Positions 24,217-31,663 of a stretch of 37,105 nucleotides of DNA are shown piece by piece. Position 1 is the stretch's first letter, and every line of letters starts with the position of its first letter. The stretch comes from Clostridiales bacterium (GTDB taxonomy: Bacteria > Bacillota > Clostridia > Christensenellales > Aristaeellaceae). The notes below the pieces were generated by a model, which worked only from the letters and a program-made list of their open reading frames with translations, ran no database searches and was not told the origin of the DNA. The DNA lies in assembly GCA_004556155.1 (NCBI GenBank), contig SFIM01000022.1, forward strand, positions 1 through 37,105. The letters run 5' to 3'. A program made the translations under genes and the position numbers.

Positions 24217-24924
24217 ATGAAAGAAACAAAAATCAGCCTTCTCAGCCTGACAGCCCTGCTTTTGCTTTCATGCATTCTTCTGCTTCCAATCGGCAGCAAC
24301 GCCAATGCCGACGACACGTCTTTTTATGTCGCCTCTCTGACGGACGCGGACGTGTTCATCGATCTTCCGGCCCTGCGGCAATATGGCGATTATACCTGCG
24401 GCGTCACCTGCGTACAGATGCTGATGAACTGGCTTGATCCCTATGCAGCCGACCTGAACCTGACACAATATGAAAACCTGCTTGGCACCACGCCCGAAAG
24501 CGGCACGCCGCCCAGCGCCATTATGGCATATCTGGAAAAAAATGACGTTGCTTTCACAGCATCCCAGCAGCTATCCCTGGACGACCTGCTGCAAAAGCTG
24601 GCTGCGGGACATCCCGTTTTGATGCCGCTGCAAGCCTGGTCTTCCGCAGAGGATGGCAGTTATAATCTGGATGCCCCCTCTGATTCAGAATCCTACCTCG
24701 TTGAGGGGCATTGGGTGATCTGCGTTGGCTACTGCCAAAACGCCGAAACGCCCTATTTCATCTTCAACGACCCTGCCTGCGTGGGTCATACCATCCTCTA
24801 TACGGACGAATTGAACCGGCGCTGGATCGACATGGACGGAGCCGGCGCGATCTTTGATCATTTCGGCATCGAGATCACACAGAATACGCAATACAGCAAA
24901 AACGGCTTATTCTATATGGATTAA
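24217..24924 (+). CDS. Secreted C39-like cysteine peptidase domain protein
   Basis: 235 aa with an N-terminal hydrophobic segment (ISLLSLTALLLLSCILLLP) that serves as signal peptide or anchor. 'ALRQYGDYTCGVTCVQMLM' has the Gln...Cys arrangement of the C39 (papain-fold, bacteriocin-processing) family, with the later His in 'VEGHWVICVGY' and Asn/Asp in 'FIFNDP' completing the triad. 'VLMPLQAW' before the His is also family-like. The chosen ATG has AAAGGAG 6 nt upstream; a longer reading extends into the promoter and is unlikely. It stands alone, divergent from the beta-helix operon and closed by a terminator. No bacteriocin precursor or ABC domain is nearby, so it is probably a stand-alone extracytoplasmic peptidase of unknown substrate. 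Confidence 0.8.
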   Translation: MKETKISLLSLTALLLLSCILLLPIGSNANADDTSFYVASLTDADVFIDLPALRQYGDYTCGVTCVQMLMNWLDPYAADLNLTQYENLLGTTPESGTPPSAIMAYLEKNDVAFTASQQLSLDDLLQKLAAGHPVLMPLQAWSSAEDGSYNLDAPSDSESYLVEGHWVICVGYCQNAETPYFIFNDPACVGHTILYTDELNRRWIDMDGAGAIFDHFGIEITQNTQYSKNGLFYMD

Positions 24925-24955
24925 AAGACCTGATTCTAAAAATCGAACATCATTG

Positions 24956-24996
24956 AACGCCGAAACGGGGCAAGCAGGCTCCGTTTCGGTGTTTCT
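24956..24996 (+). terminator. Terminator of the C39-like gene
   Basis: A 13-bp stem (24956-24968 with 24981-24993, one G-U pair; core CCGAAACGG/CCGTTTCGG) with a 12-nt loop, ending in TTTCTATT. Confidence 0.75.
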
Positions 24997-24999
24997 ATT

Positions 25000-25193
25000 A
25001 TCTTCGGCAGCCATTTAGTCTCGGCGGAGCAACGCCGCGCATGCACCGAAGCAGCAAAGCGGAATAATTCAAAGCGATTATGCCAGAATAAAAGCGTCGC
25101 AAATTATCCGACTTTACGGCACGGGCCAAAGGGCCGACTGCTGCTGCCTTTTCTGCAGGGGCTTTACGGCTTTTGACGGCTTATTGCCGGCGG
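25000..25193. other. Boundary region left of the integrase
   Basis: No gene is seen. The right half carries copies of a TT(T/G)ACGGC motif next to the integrase stop. Together with the copies beyond the integrase start this marks the probable left boundary of the defence island. No tRNA or other common attachment gene is present. Confidence 0.5.
25113..25183 (+). repeat. Integrase-proximal direct repeats, left set
   Basis: TTTACGGC at 25113-25120 and 25163-25170, the latter running directly into TTTTGACGGCTTA (25171-25183). The last 13 nt recur exactly at 26375-26387 on the other side of the integrase gene, in the same orientation. The arrangement resembles arm-type binding sites of tyrosine integrases. 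Confidence 0.55.
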
Positions 25194-26312
25194 TCAGCAG
25201 GAGGCAAGCAGCGAAGCGGCGCGAATTTGCTGCTCCGTCAGGCTGTGCCCATAAAAGTCCAGCGTCGTCCTGGCCGATTCATGCCCCAGCAGCGCGCTGA
25301 TGGTTTGAATATCCACGCCCAGCTCCATCAGCCGTGTGGCGAAGCTGTGACGAAGCGTATGAAAATGAACGCCGGTCAGGCCGACGCTGTGCAGCAGACG
25401 GCTGAATCGCCGCTGCAGCGTGCGCGGCTCGGCGGCGCGCGCGCCCTTTCCAAAGATAAAAGTCTCGGGCGACAGGCTGCCGGCGGCGAAGAAAGCCTCG
25501 CGTAGCTTTGAAATCAAAAAATCAGGAATGGGCAGCACGCGGCGCGAGCGCCTGGATTTGGGCGTGCCGACCATCAGAAACGTGCTTTCATGGGCGGATG
25601 ACAGGGCATGCGCAACCCGCTGCGCCGTGCGTCTGACGGCGACGGTGCGTTTTTTCCAGTCGATATCCTGCCATTTCAGTGCGCATACCTCGCCCAAACG
25701 CATGCCTGTATACAGGCTGAGCAGGACGGGCAGGTTATTCTGCTTCAGCGCTTCCTTGCGCAGCATTTCCTGTTCCGGGCGACTGAGCACGCGCTGTTCA
25801 GCCTTTTCGGAAAGCTGGATTTTGATTTTGCGGCAAGGATTTTTTGCGGCCAACCCCTCCTCCTGGGCGCAGCGCAAAGCAGCAGATAAAAGGCGAAAAA
25901 TCCCCTTTCTTGTGTTATAGGCCAGGCCGCAGGCCTCCAGCCGTCCGGCAAAGGCGTGTACGCAGGCCGGCGTTAGCTGCGAAAGCGGCACATCGCCCAG
26001 TGCCGGAATCAGATGCAAGCTGATCTGCCTGCAATAGGCCTGATAGGACGAGGGCTTCACTGTACCCATCAGTTCGTTTTCGCGCCAATAGCAAAGCCAT
26101 TCCCGCAGGGTAACATCGCGGGCCGATGCGGCGCTTGCAGCGGCAGTCAGGAGCTCTGACTTCTTCTGCAGCAATCGTGTGCGCACCTGCGCGTACTGTC
26201 GCCCATAAACATATCCGAATCTGGTTTTGCCGGACGCATTCTTGCCGATCACATAGCGTCCCTCGTATCGGCCGTCCCGGCGCTTATAAATGTTCTCCCC
26301 ATGTCTTGACAT
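25194..26312 (-). CDS. Tyrosine-type site-specific integrase
   Basis: Recombinase for integration/excision or inversion. The 372-aa protein has an N-terminal arm-binding domain ('GENIYKRRDGRYEGRYVIGK'), a core-binding SAM-like domain (about 65-165) and the catalytic domain. The full set of active-site residues is present: Arg205 in 'TGMRLGEV', Lys252 in 'GTPKS', 'HTLRH' (His318, Arg321), His344 in 'LLGHES' and the nucleophile Tyr354 in 'LDFYGH'. I chose the ATG 7 codons inside the longest reading because AAGGAG lies 8 nt before it. It is divergent from the BREX operon and has repeat motifs on both sides. It is either the island's integrase or a recombinase acting on the neighbouring BREX genes. 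Confidence 0.94.
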   Translation of the reverse strand: MSRHGENIYKRRDGRYEGRYVIGKNASGKTRFGYVYGRQYAQVRTRLLQKKSELLTAAASAASARDVTLREWLCYWRENELMGTVKPSSYQAYCRQISLHLIPALGDVPLSQLTPACVHAFAGRLEACGLAYNTRKGIFRLLSAALRCAQEEGLAAKNPCRKIKIQLSEKAEQRVLSRPEQEMLRKEALKQNNLPVLLSLYTGMRLGEVCALKWQDIDWKKRTVAVRRTAQRVAHALSSAHESTFLMVGTPKSRRSRRVLPIPDFLISKLREAFFAAGSLSPETFIFGKGARAAEPRTLQRRFSRLLHSVGLTGVHFHTLRHSFATRLMELGVDIQTISALLGHESARTTLDFYGHSLTEQQIRAASLLASC

Positions 26313-26374
26313 GCTTCGTTCTCCTTGCTCCATGAATTTTGCTGCTGATACTGAACGGCTGACACAATTGCCAT

Positions 26375-26399
26375 TTTTGACGGCTTAGCTGACGGCTTA
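26375..26399 (+). repeat. Integrase-proximal direct repeats, right set
   Basis: TGACGGCTTA occurs at 26378-26387 and 26390-26399, a 12-nt period; the first copy extends leftward to the 13-nt match with 25171-25183. These are candidate integrase arm sites or an operator for the integrase gene, whose start lies about 65 nt away. Confidence 0.55.
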
Positions 26400-26525
26400 C
26401 CCATTTCCGCGTCTTTGACGTGCTCTGCCGGCGGCACGCTTGCATGGCGGCGGTTCAAGCGCCGCCCGCGCCCGGCAAGCCTGCCGAAATCTGCTATAAA
26501 ATTGCCATCGCAGGAGCCGATTATC

Positions 26526-26554
26526 TTGACATGGGAACGATTTCCACTTATAAT
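26526..26554 (+). promoter_or_regulatory. Perfect sigma-A promoter of the BREX operon
   Basis: TTGACA (26526-26531), 17-nt spacer, TATAAT (26549-26554): exact consensus. The -10 is part of the 12-bp palindrome TATAATATTATA (26549-26560), a possible operator. Transcription would start near 26561, giving a leader of about 209 nt. Confidence 0.88.
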
Positions 26555-26705
26555 ATTATAGAAGATAGTCAGTGGCATTCCTCGCCGTTCATCAGTTTTA
26601 GCCAGCGTCGCAGAATCGGATAATTTGCGAAAAACCATCGCACAGGCATTATATCAAACGGGCTCGTCAGCAAAAGATCTGAAAATGCCATTTAGGAATG
26701 CAGCC

Positions 26706-26763
26706 CCTATCGGCGCAGCGAATCGCCGCCACCGCTATCCGTCATCGGATCAACGATAGGAGG
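26706..26763 (+). promoter_or_regulatory. brxA leader: Shine-Dalgarno and pairing segment
   Basis: AGGAGG (26758-26763) decides the brxA start: the GTG at 26770 is 6 nt downstream, whereas the ATG at 26764 abuts it. CCTATCG (26706-26712) is complementary to CGATAGG (26754-26760), which includes half of the Shine-Dalgarno. A smaller ATCCG/CGGAT hairpin (26737-26750) lies in the loop. The leader could modulate translation; this is inference. Confidence 0.4.
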
Positions 26764-26769
26764 ATGCAT

Positions 26770-27369
26770 GTGGGACTGTACAACGGTTCTCTTACCCGCG
26801 AGCAGTTTATGTTTCGGGAGATGCGCATCGTCGCGCGTCTGTACAAAAATGGCCTGTCAAATGCGGAAATAACGGACACAGTATATCGGGACAATCTGTT
26901 TCAATATCCCACGGAGCGCGTGATCACAAAAAACTGCCGCGCCGCGCTCAATCGTCTGACATGCATTGCATGCAGCGAGGCGCTGCTTGACATGCTGGCG
27001 CAGGGCGATACGCAGCAGGCCAAGCAGGCCGCCTTGGTCGCCATGATGTGCCAGAGCAGGCTGCTGGCAGAGTTTATGACCGACGTTATCGGCGAAAAAT
27101 ACCGCGCTTTTGATCTGACGCTTACGTCCAAGGACGTAAACGTGTTTTTTGCGTGCCTGGGCGAAAAGGATGAGGCCGTCGCCGCCTGGAGCCCGGAAAC
27201 CGTCAAGCGCATCAAATCGGTGCTGATGAACGTGCTGCGCGAGAACGGCTATCTGGAAAAGATCGGAAGCACCAGGCTTTGCCCCGTACAGATTTCAGAT
27301 GAATTTGAACGCGCCTTAAGGGCTGCGGGCATGCAGCGCTTTCTGCCGGCGTTCAATGTGATCGACTGA
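26770..27369 (+). CDS. brxA: BREX protein BrxA (DUF1819)
   Basis: First gene of a type 1 BREX phage-exclusion operon. The 199-aa protein matches the DUF1819/BrxA family: a helical N-terminal part with 'FMFREMRIVARLYKNGLSNA' and 'RAALNRL', followed by 'LLAEFMTDVIGEKY' and a C-terminal winged-helix-like part ('VLMNVLRENGYL'). BrxA is a small DNA-binding protein needed in some BREX systems. I chose a GTG start because of its spacing from AGGAGG; an ATG two codons upstream would lack space for the ribosome. No brxR (WYL-type regulator) gene precedes it; the integrase is there instead. Confidence 0.9.
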   Translation: MGLYNGSLTREQFMFREMRIVARLYKNGLSNAEITDTVYRDNLFQYPTERVITKNCRAALNRLTCIACSEALLDMLAQGDTQQAKQAALVAMMCQSRLLAEFMTDVIGEKYRAFDLTLTSKDVNVFFACLGEKDEAVAAWSPETVKRIKSVLMNVLRENGYLEKIGSTRLCPVQISDEFERALRAAGMQRFLPAFNVID

Positions 27370-27379
27370 GGTGACAGCA

Positions 27380-27946
27380 TTGCAGAATATATTATCACGG
27401 CTTGACGCGCTGCGCGAAAAGCTGCATGACGAAGCGTTTTTAAGCAACAAAGGACTTAGCAACGAGGTGGGCCTGTATGTGTTTGCCTACCGCCCCGACG
27501 AGGAAATGCCGGTTCGGCATTTTCTGCACAGCATTGCCGCCAGTGAAAACGGGCAAAACGGCGCCTGCCGGGTGATCGCATATGATCTGTACGACCTCCT
27601 GCTGGATATCTGCCGGGAGCGCCGCATCCTGGATCGCATTGCGCAGATGGAGGCGCAGCACGGCGCGGATTTTATGCTCAGGCAGATCCAGCGCGTCGCG
27701 CCCCCGGAGGCCTATATCGAGCGCATGAAATACCCCGATCACCAGACCGGCGATGTGGTGATGATCTCCGGCGTGGGGCGCGTATTTCCCTATATGCGCA
27801 GTCACAACATCCTCAATAATCTGCAGCATGTCTTCGACGACGTACCGGTCGTGCTGTTTTACCCCGGCGATTACAACGGGCAGACGCTGACGCTGTTTGA
27901 AGCCTTTATGGACGACAACTACTATCGTGCCTTTAATCTGATATAA
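27380..27946 (+). CDS. brxB: BREX protein BrxB (DUF1788)
   Basis: 188-aa protein of the DUF1788 family, always next to brxA in BREX type 1. Visible family features are 'FLSNKGLSNEVGLYVFAYRP' near the N-terminus and 'GVGRVFPYMRSHNILNNLQ' with 'VPVVLFYPGDYNGQTLTLFE' in the C-terminal third. The gene starts a few nt after brxA. Two starts are possible: GTG at 27371, which leaves no Shine-Dalgarno, and TTG at 27380, with GAGGTGA 5 nt upstream, which I prefer. The biochemical role is not established; it is required in characterised systems. Confidence 0.9.
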   Translation: MQNILSRLDALREKLHDEAFLSNKGLSNEVGLYVFAYRPDEEMPVRHFLHSIAASENGQNGACRVIAYDLYDLLLDICRERRILDRIAQMEAQHGADFMLRQIQRVAPPEAYIERMKYPDHQTGDVVMISGVGRVFPYMRSHNILNNLQHVFDDVPVVLFYPGDYNGQTLTLFEAFMDDNYYRAFNLI

Positions 27947-27961
27947 GCAAGGAGCCTTACT

Positions 27962-30900
27962 ATGAAACTGCAGAATATGTTCCAGAAAAGCATTGACCGC
28001 TCGATCAACGGCGTAATCAAGGTGATGCAGACGGACGACGAAAACCGCCGTCAGGAGCTGGAGGAATACGTAATCACCCGCGAGCTGCAAAAGCACTTCG
28101 GCGCATTTTATGATCAGTACGAAAAGGGCGTTGAGGGCACAACAGATAAAATTGGCGTTTGGATTTCGGGCTTCTTCGGCAGCGGTAAATCGCACTTTCT
28201 CAAGATTCTTTCCTACCTGCTGGCCAATGAAGAGGTGTGCGGCAAAAAGGCCATCGATTACTTTGCCGATAAATTCGATTACGATCCCTACCGATACGAA
28301 ATGATGCGCCGCGTCGCGCAAACCCCCACCGAGGTGATTCTGTTCAATATTGATGCAAAATCCCCCATGGGCAAGGACCGGGACGCGATTCTGCGCGTAT
28401 TCACCAAGGTCTTTTATGAACACTGCGGCTATTACGGCGACGACCTGAAGGTTGCCGCCTTTGAGCGTTTTTTGGATCGTCAGGGCAAGCTGGCGGCCTT
28501 CAAAGCAGCTTTTGAGCAAATCAACACCGAGCCTTGGGAAACCGCGCGCGAGGCCTTTGCCTTCTGGGAGGACGACGTGACCGCCGCGCTGACGCAGACG
28601 ACGGGCATTTCCGATCAGGCCGCACGCAACTGGTTCAACGGCACGGAAACCGCCGAAATCAGCATCGACCGCCTGGCCAAGGAAATCGCCGAATACGTGC
28701 AAAGCAAAGCCCCCAACTTCCACCTGGTTTTTCTGGTGGATGAAATCGGCCAGTATATCGGCGACGATTCCAGCTTGATGCTCAACCTGCAGACCGTTGT
28801 GGAGGAGCTGGGTGCCAAATGCCGTGGCAAGGTTTGGATCATCGTAACCAGCCAGGAGGATATCGACAGCGTAACGCATGTAAAGGGCAACGACTTTTCC
28901 AAAATCCAGGGGCGCTTCAACACTCGCCTGAGCCTCTCCTCCGCCTCAGTGGACGAGGTGATCAAACGCCGTATCCTGGCCAAGAACGAAACGGCCGAAA
29001 GGCTGCTGCGCCTGGTATATCAGCAGAATATCTCCATCATGCGCAATCTATTTTCCTTTGCGCCGGGCACGATCGCCGATCTGAAGGGTTATTCCAGCGA
29101 AGACGAGTTTGTGGAGTCCTATCCCTTCGTCCCCTATCAGTTCAAGCTTCTGCAGGAGGTACTGGTGCAGGTGCGAAAGCACGGCTCCTCCGGCAAGCAC
29201 CTTTCCGGCGGCGAGCGCAGCATGCTTTCCGCCTTTCAGGAGGCCGCGCAGCAAGTAAAGCTTCAGGATGAAAACTGCTTTGTGCCGTTTTATTGTTTTT
29301 ACGATACGGTGCACACCTTCCTAGACGGCGCTGTGCGCCGGGTCATCGACCGTGCGGACCGCGCGGCGCAGGCGGGCGACGGACTGAAAAAGCAGGATGT
29401 GAACGTGCTCAAGCTTCTGTTTCTCATCCGTTACGTAGAGGGCCTTGCCTCCAGCATCGAAAACCTGTCCACCCTGATGGTCGACAATATCCACGCCGAT
29501 AAGATCACCATCCGCCGCGCGCTGCAGGAATCGTTGGATCGTCTGGTGCATGAAAACTATGTTTCCCGCAGCGGCGAAACCTATCTCTTCCTCACCGATG
29601 AAGAGCAGGACGTCAACCGCGAGATCCGCAGCAGCGTCGTCGATCAGAACGACGTGCTCCGCATGATCGGCCAGGCTGTGTTTTCCGATTTGTATCCGGG
29701 CAAAAAATACCGTTATAAAAACCGCTATGATTTTTCATACGATCCGATGATCGATTTTGCGCCGCTGGGCCAGCCCTCCGGCAGCATCAAGCTAAATCTG
29801 ATTACCCTGGCCTCCGGGCTTCAGGATACCGAGGCCGACCGGCAGCGGCTGCTGCTGCAATCCAGCGCTGACCATGCCGCCATCGTGCTGCTTGATACCT
29901 CCAGCGATTACTATCAGGAGTTTGAGGAGGTTCGCCGCATCGAGCAATACGTTAAGCAGCATAATGTTTCTCAGCATTCGGAATCCCTGCGCAAAATCGT
30001 TCAGGAAAAGCAGAACGAGGCAAAAAAGCGCGAAAAGACCGCGACCGACCTGCTGAAGGAGGCCATTGTCAAGGGCTCCTTCTATATCGCGGGTGAGCGT
30101 GCGGCGATCCGCTGCTCTTCCGTTAAGGAGGCGCTGGACGCAGCCCTGTCGCGCCTGGTGGAGGGGGTATACAGCAAGCTCGACTATGTAGATACCTTCG
30201 TGCAGTCCGATCAGGATATTCAGGCCATCCTGACCGGCGGCCTCGTGCAGGAATCGCTTGCAGGCGTGGCCCAGCCCAACGACAGGGCGCTGGCCGAGAT
30301 GCAGCAGTACCTTGAAAGCCGCAGCCGCCAGCATATCACCGTCACCATGGCCGAGATGCAGAAGCGCTACCAGGGCGCGCCCTACGGCTGGCGCGAAATC
30401 GACATCGCCGCACTGACCGCCGCGCTGATGCGCAGGCAGAAAATCCAGCTGCTTTATGGCGGCGCTGTGCTGACCGCCGGCGACCGCAAGGTGCTGGACT
30501 GCCTGCGCAAGCGCGCCGAAACAGAAAAAACGGTGCTGCGGCAAAAGGTCTCCGCGCCGGATATTCTGATTAAAAAAGCCCGCCAGCTGGCCGCCGAGCT
30601 GTTTGGCGCGATGGATCTGCACACGGATGAGGACGGGCTTTGCGGCCAGCTTGCTTCCCTGCTGGGCGATAAGAAGGCGGTCAATCAAGCCCTTCTGTCC
30701 AGGTATACCGGCAAGGCTCCCTATCCTGGCAAAAGCGTTGCCGAGGGCGGCAGGGATACGCTGGATGGCATTCTTGCCCAGCGCAGCGATAACATTGCGT
30801 TTTTAGAGGCCTTCACCAACGCGGAGGACGCGCTGCTTGACTGGTCGGAGGATATGCCCGAGGTTGCGTTTTTCTTTGAAAATCAAAAGGATCTGTTTGA

Positions 30901-31486
30901 TTCAGCCTGGCAGCTTTGCGAGCAGGTGCAGAGCGATAAAACCTACTTTGAAAACGAGGCCGGCGCGCTTGCCGCCGTGCGCGCCATGCTGGATATTCTA
31001 CATTCCCCCAAGCCTTACCGCCGCATCGTCGAGCTGCCCGCGCTTGAAAAAACGGTGCAGGATACGTATCAGTGCATCAACAACGACCGCCGCGAATCGG
31101 TAAAGGCGGCCGTCAGCCAGGCGCGCGGCGATATCCACACGCTGGCCGCTGACAGGCCCGAGCTGCGCGAGGAGATCCGCCGCGCGGACGAGGAGCTGGA
31201 CCGCCGCGCCCAGGCAGCCCTGGCCGCCGGCAGCCCGACGCTTCTGGACGCGAGCATTACCCAGATCATCACCTACGGAAATTCCGTATGCAAAAAGCTT
31301 GAGGCTTTAATCGCCGCCAAGGATACGTCCGGCAGCCCCAGGCTGCGCGTGGCCACCCTGCGCCGCTACGATGTGCTGCCGCAAAAGCGCCTCTCCTCCC
31401 CGCAGGAGGTGGACGCCTATGTTGCCGATCTGCGGCAAAAGCTGCTGGACGCGCTGCAGGGCAACGACGCAATTCAAATGAACTGA
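27962..31486 (+). CDS. brxC: BREX P-loop ATPase BrxC
   Basis: 1174-aa AAA+-type ATPase, a core BREX component that probably works on DNA with PglX. Walker A 'GFFGSGKS' (70-77) is followed by 'HFLKILSYLL'; a Walker B-type 'VFLVDEIGQYIGDD' appears near residue 256; 'FNTRLSLSSASVDEVIKRRIL' and 'KHLSGGERSMLSAFQEAA' follow. The rest is long and helical, with a Lys/Glu-rich coiled-coil-like segment around 675-700. Length is close to the usual 1,200. AAGGAG precedes the ATG by 9 nt and the gene starts 15 nt after brxB. It ends with its own stop before a 177-nt gap. Confidence 0.95.
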   Translation: MKLQNMFQKSIDRSINGVIKVMQTDDENRRQELEEYVITRELQKHFGAFYDQYEKGVEGTTDKIGVWISGFFGSGKSHFLKILSYLLANEEVCGKKAIDYFADKFDYDPYRYEMMRRVAQTPTEVILFNIDAKSPMGKDRDAILRVFTKVFYEHCGYYGDDLKVAAFERFLDRQGKLAAFKAAFEQINTEPWETAREAFAFWEDDVTAALTQTTGISDQAARNWFNGTETAEISIDRLAKEIAEYVQSKAPNFHLVFLVDEIGQYIGDDSSLMLNLQTVVEELGAKCRGKVWIIVTSQEDIDSVTHVKGNDFSKIQGRFNTRLSLSSASVDEVIKRRILAKNETAERLLRLVYQQNISIMRNLFSFAPGTIADLKGYSSEDEFVESYPFVPYQFKLLQEVLVQVRKHGSSGKHLSGGERSMLSAFQEAAQQVKLQDENCFVPFYCFYDTVHTFLDGAVRRVIDRADRAAQAGDGLKKQDVNVLKLLFLIRYVEGLASSIENLSTLMVDNIHADKITIRRALQESLDRLVHENYVSRSGETYLFLTDEEQDVNREIRSSVVDQNDVLRMIGQAVFSDLYPGKKYRYKNRYDFSYDPMIDFAPLGQPSGSIKLNLITLASGLQDTEADRQRLLLQSSADHAAIVLLDTSSDYYQEFEEVRRIEQYVKQHNVSQHSESLRKIVQEKQNEAKKREKTATDLLKEAIVKGSFYIAGERAAIRCSSVKEALDAALSRLVEGVYSKLDYVDTFVQSDQDIQAILTGGLVQESLAGVAQPNDRALAEMQQYLESRSRQHITVTMAEMQKRYQGAPYGWREIDIAALTAALMRRQKIQLLYGGAVLTAGDRKVLDCLRKRAETEKTVLRQKVSAPDILIKKARQLAAELFGAMDLHTDEDGLCGQLASLLGDKKAVNQALLSRYTGKAPYPGKSVAEGGRDTLDGILAQRSDNIAFLEAFTNAEDALLDWSEDMPEVAFFFENQKDLFDSAWQLCEQVQSDKTYFENEAGALAAVRAMLDILHSPKPYRRIVELPALEKTVQDTYQCINNDRRESVKAAVSQARGDIHTLAADRPELREEIRRADEELDRRAQAALAAGSPTLLDASITQIITYGNSVCKKLEALIAAKDTSGSPRLRVATLRRYDVLPQKRLSSPQEVDAYVADLRQKLLDALQGNDAIQMN

Positions 31487-31513
31487 CGAAAAGCTTGAAG
31501 AAGTGCGTTGAGC

Positions 31514-31530
31514 AATTCATACGATGAATT
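31514..31530 (+). other. Hairpin after brxC
   Basis: AATTCAT and ATGAATT form a perfect 7-bp stem with an ACG loop. Outer AAAAGCT/AGCTTTT segments (from about 31488 and to 31539) could extend it, with TTTTT after. It may attenuate transcription between brxC and the accessory genes; AT-rich stem, so weak. Confidence 0.35.
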
Positions 31531-31567
31531 TTAGCTTTTTAGAGCCCATCGAAGCAAACGCGAACGC

Positions 31568-31642
31568 ATGCAGCAGGCGCTGGAAGCGCTGCCCACGCTT
31601 GAAAACGGCGGATACGAAAAAATCGCGCAAATAGAACAGTAA
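31568..31642 (+). pseudogene. Possible short coding remnant between brxC and the 715-aa gene
   Basis: A 24-codon reading frame (MQQALEALPTLENGGY then EKIAQIEQ) ends just before the next gene; the open frame extends about 10 codons upstream of the ATG (with 'AHRSKRER'). It reads like the amphipathic C-terminus of a larger protein, and there is no good ribosome binding site. It may be the scar of a deleted gene or chance. Confidence 0.2.
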
Positions 31643-31663
31643 CAAAGGCAAGGAAGGTGCAGC

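Larger units (their letters stand above)
26313..26769. other. Divergent intergenic region, integrase / BREX operon
   Basis: No gene is supported in this 457-nt stretch. It holds the right set of integrase-proximal repeats, the consensus BREX promoter with a palindromic -10, and a BREX leader of about 200 nt with complementary segments near the brxA ribosome binding site. Confidence 0.6.

Noticed and set aside
26249..26638. Minus-strand frame of 129 codons upstream of the integrase
   Set aside because: It overlaps the integrase start, the repeats and the consensus BREX promoter, and has no recognisable protein features.
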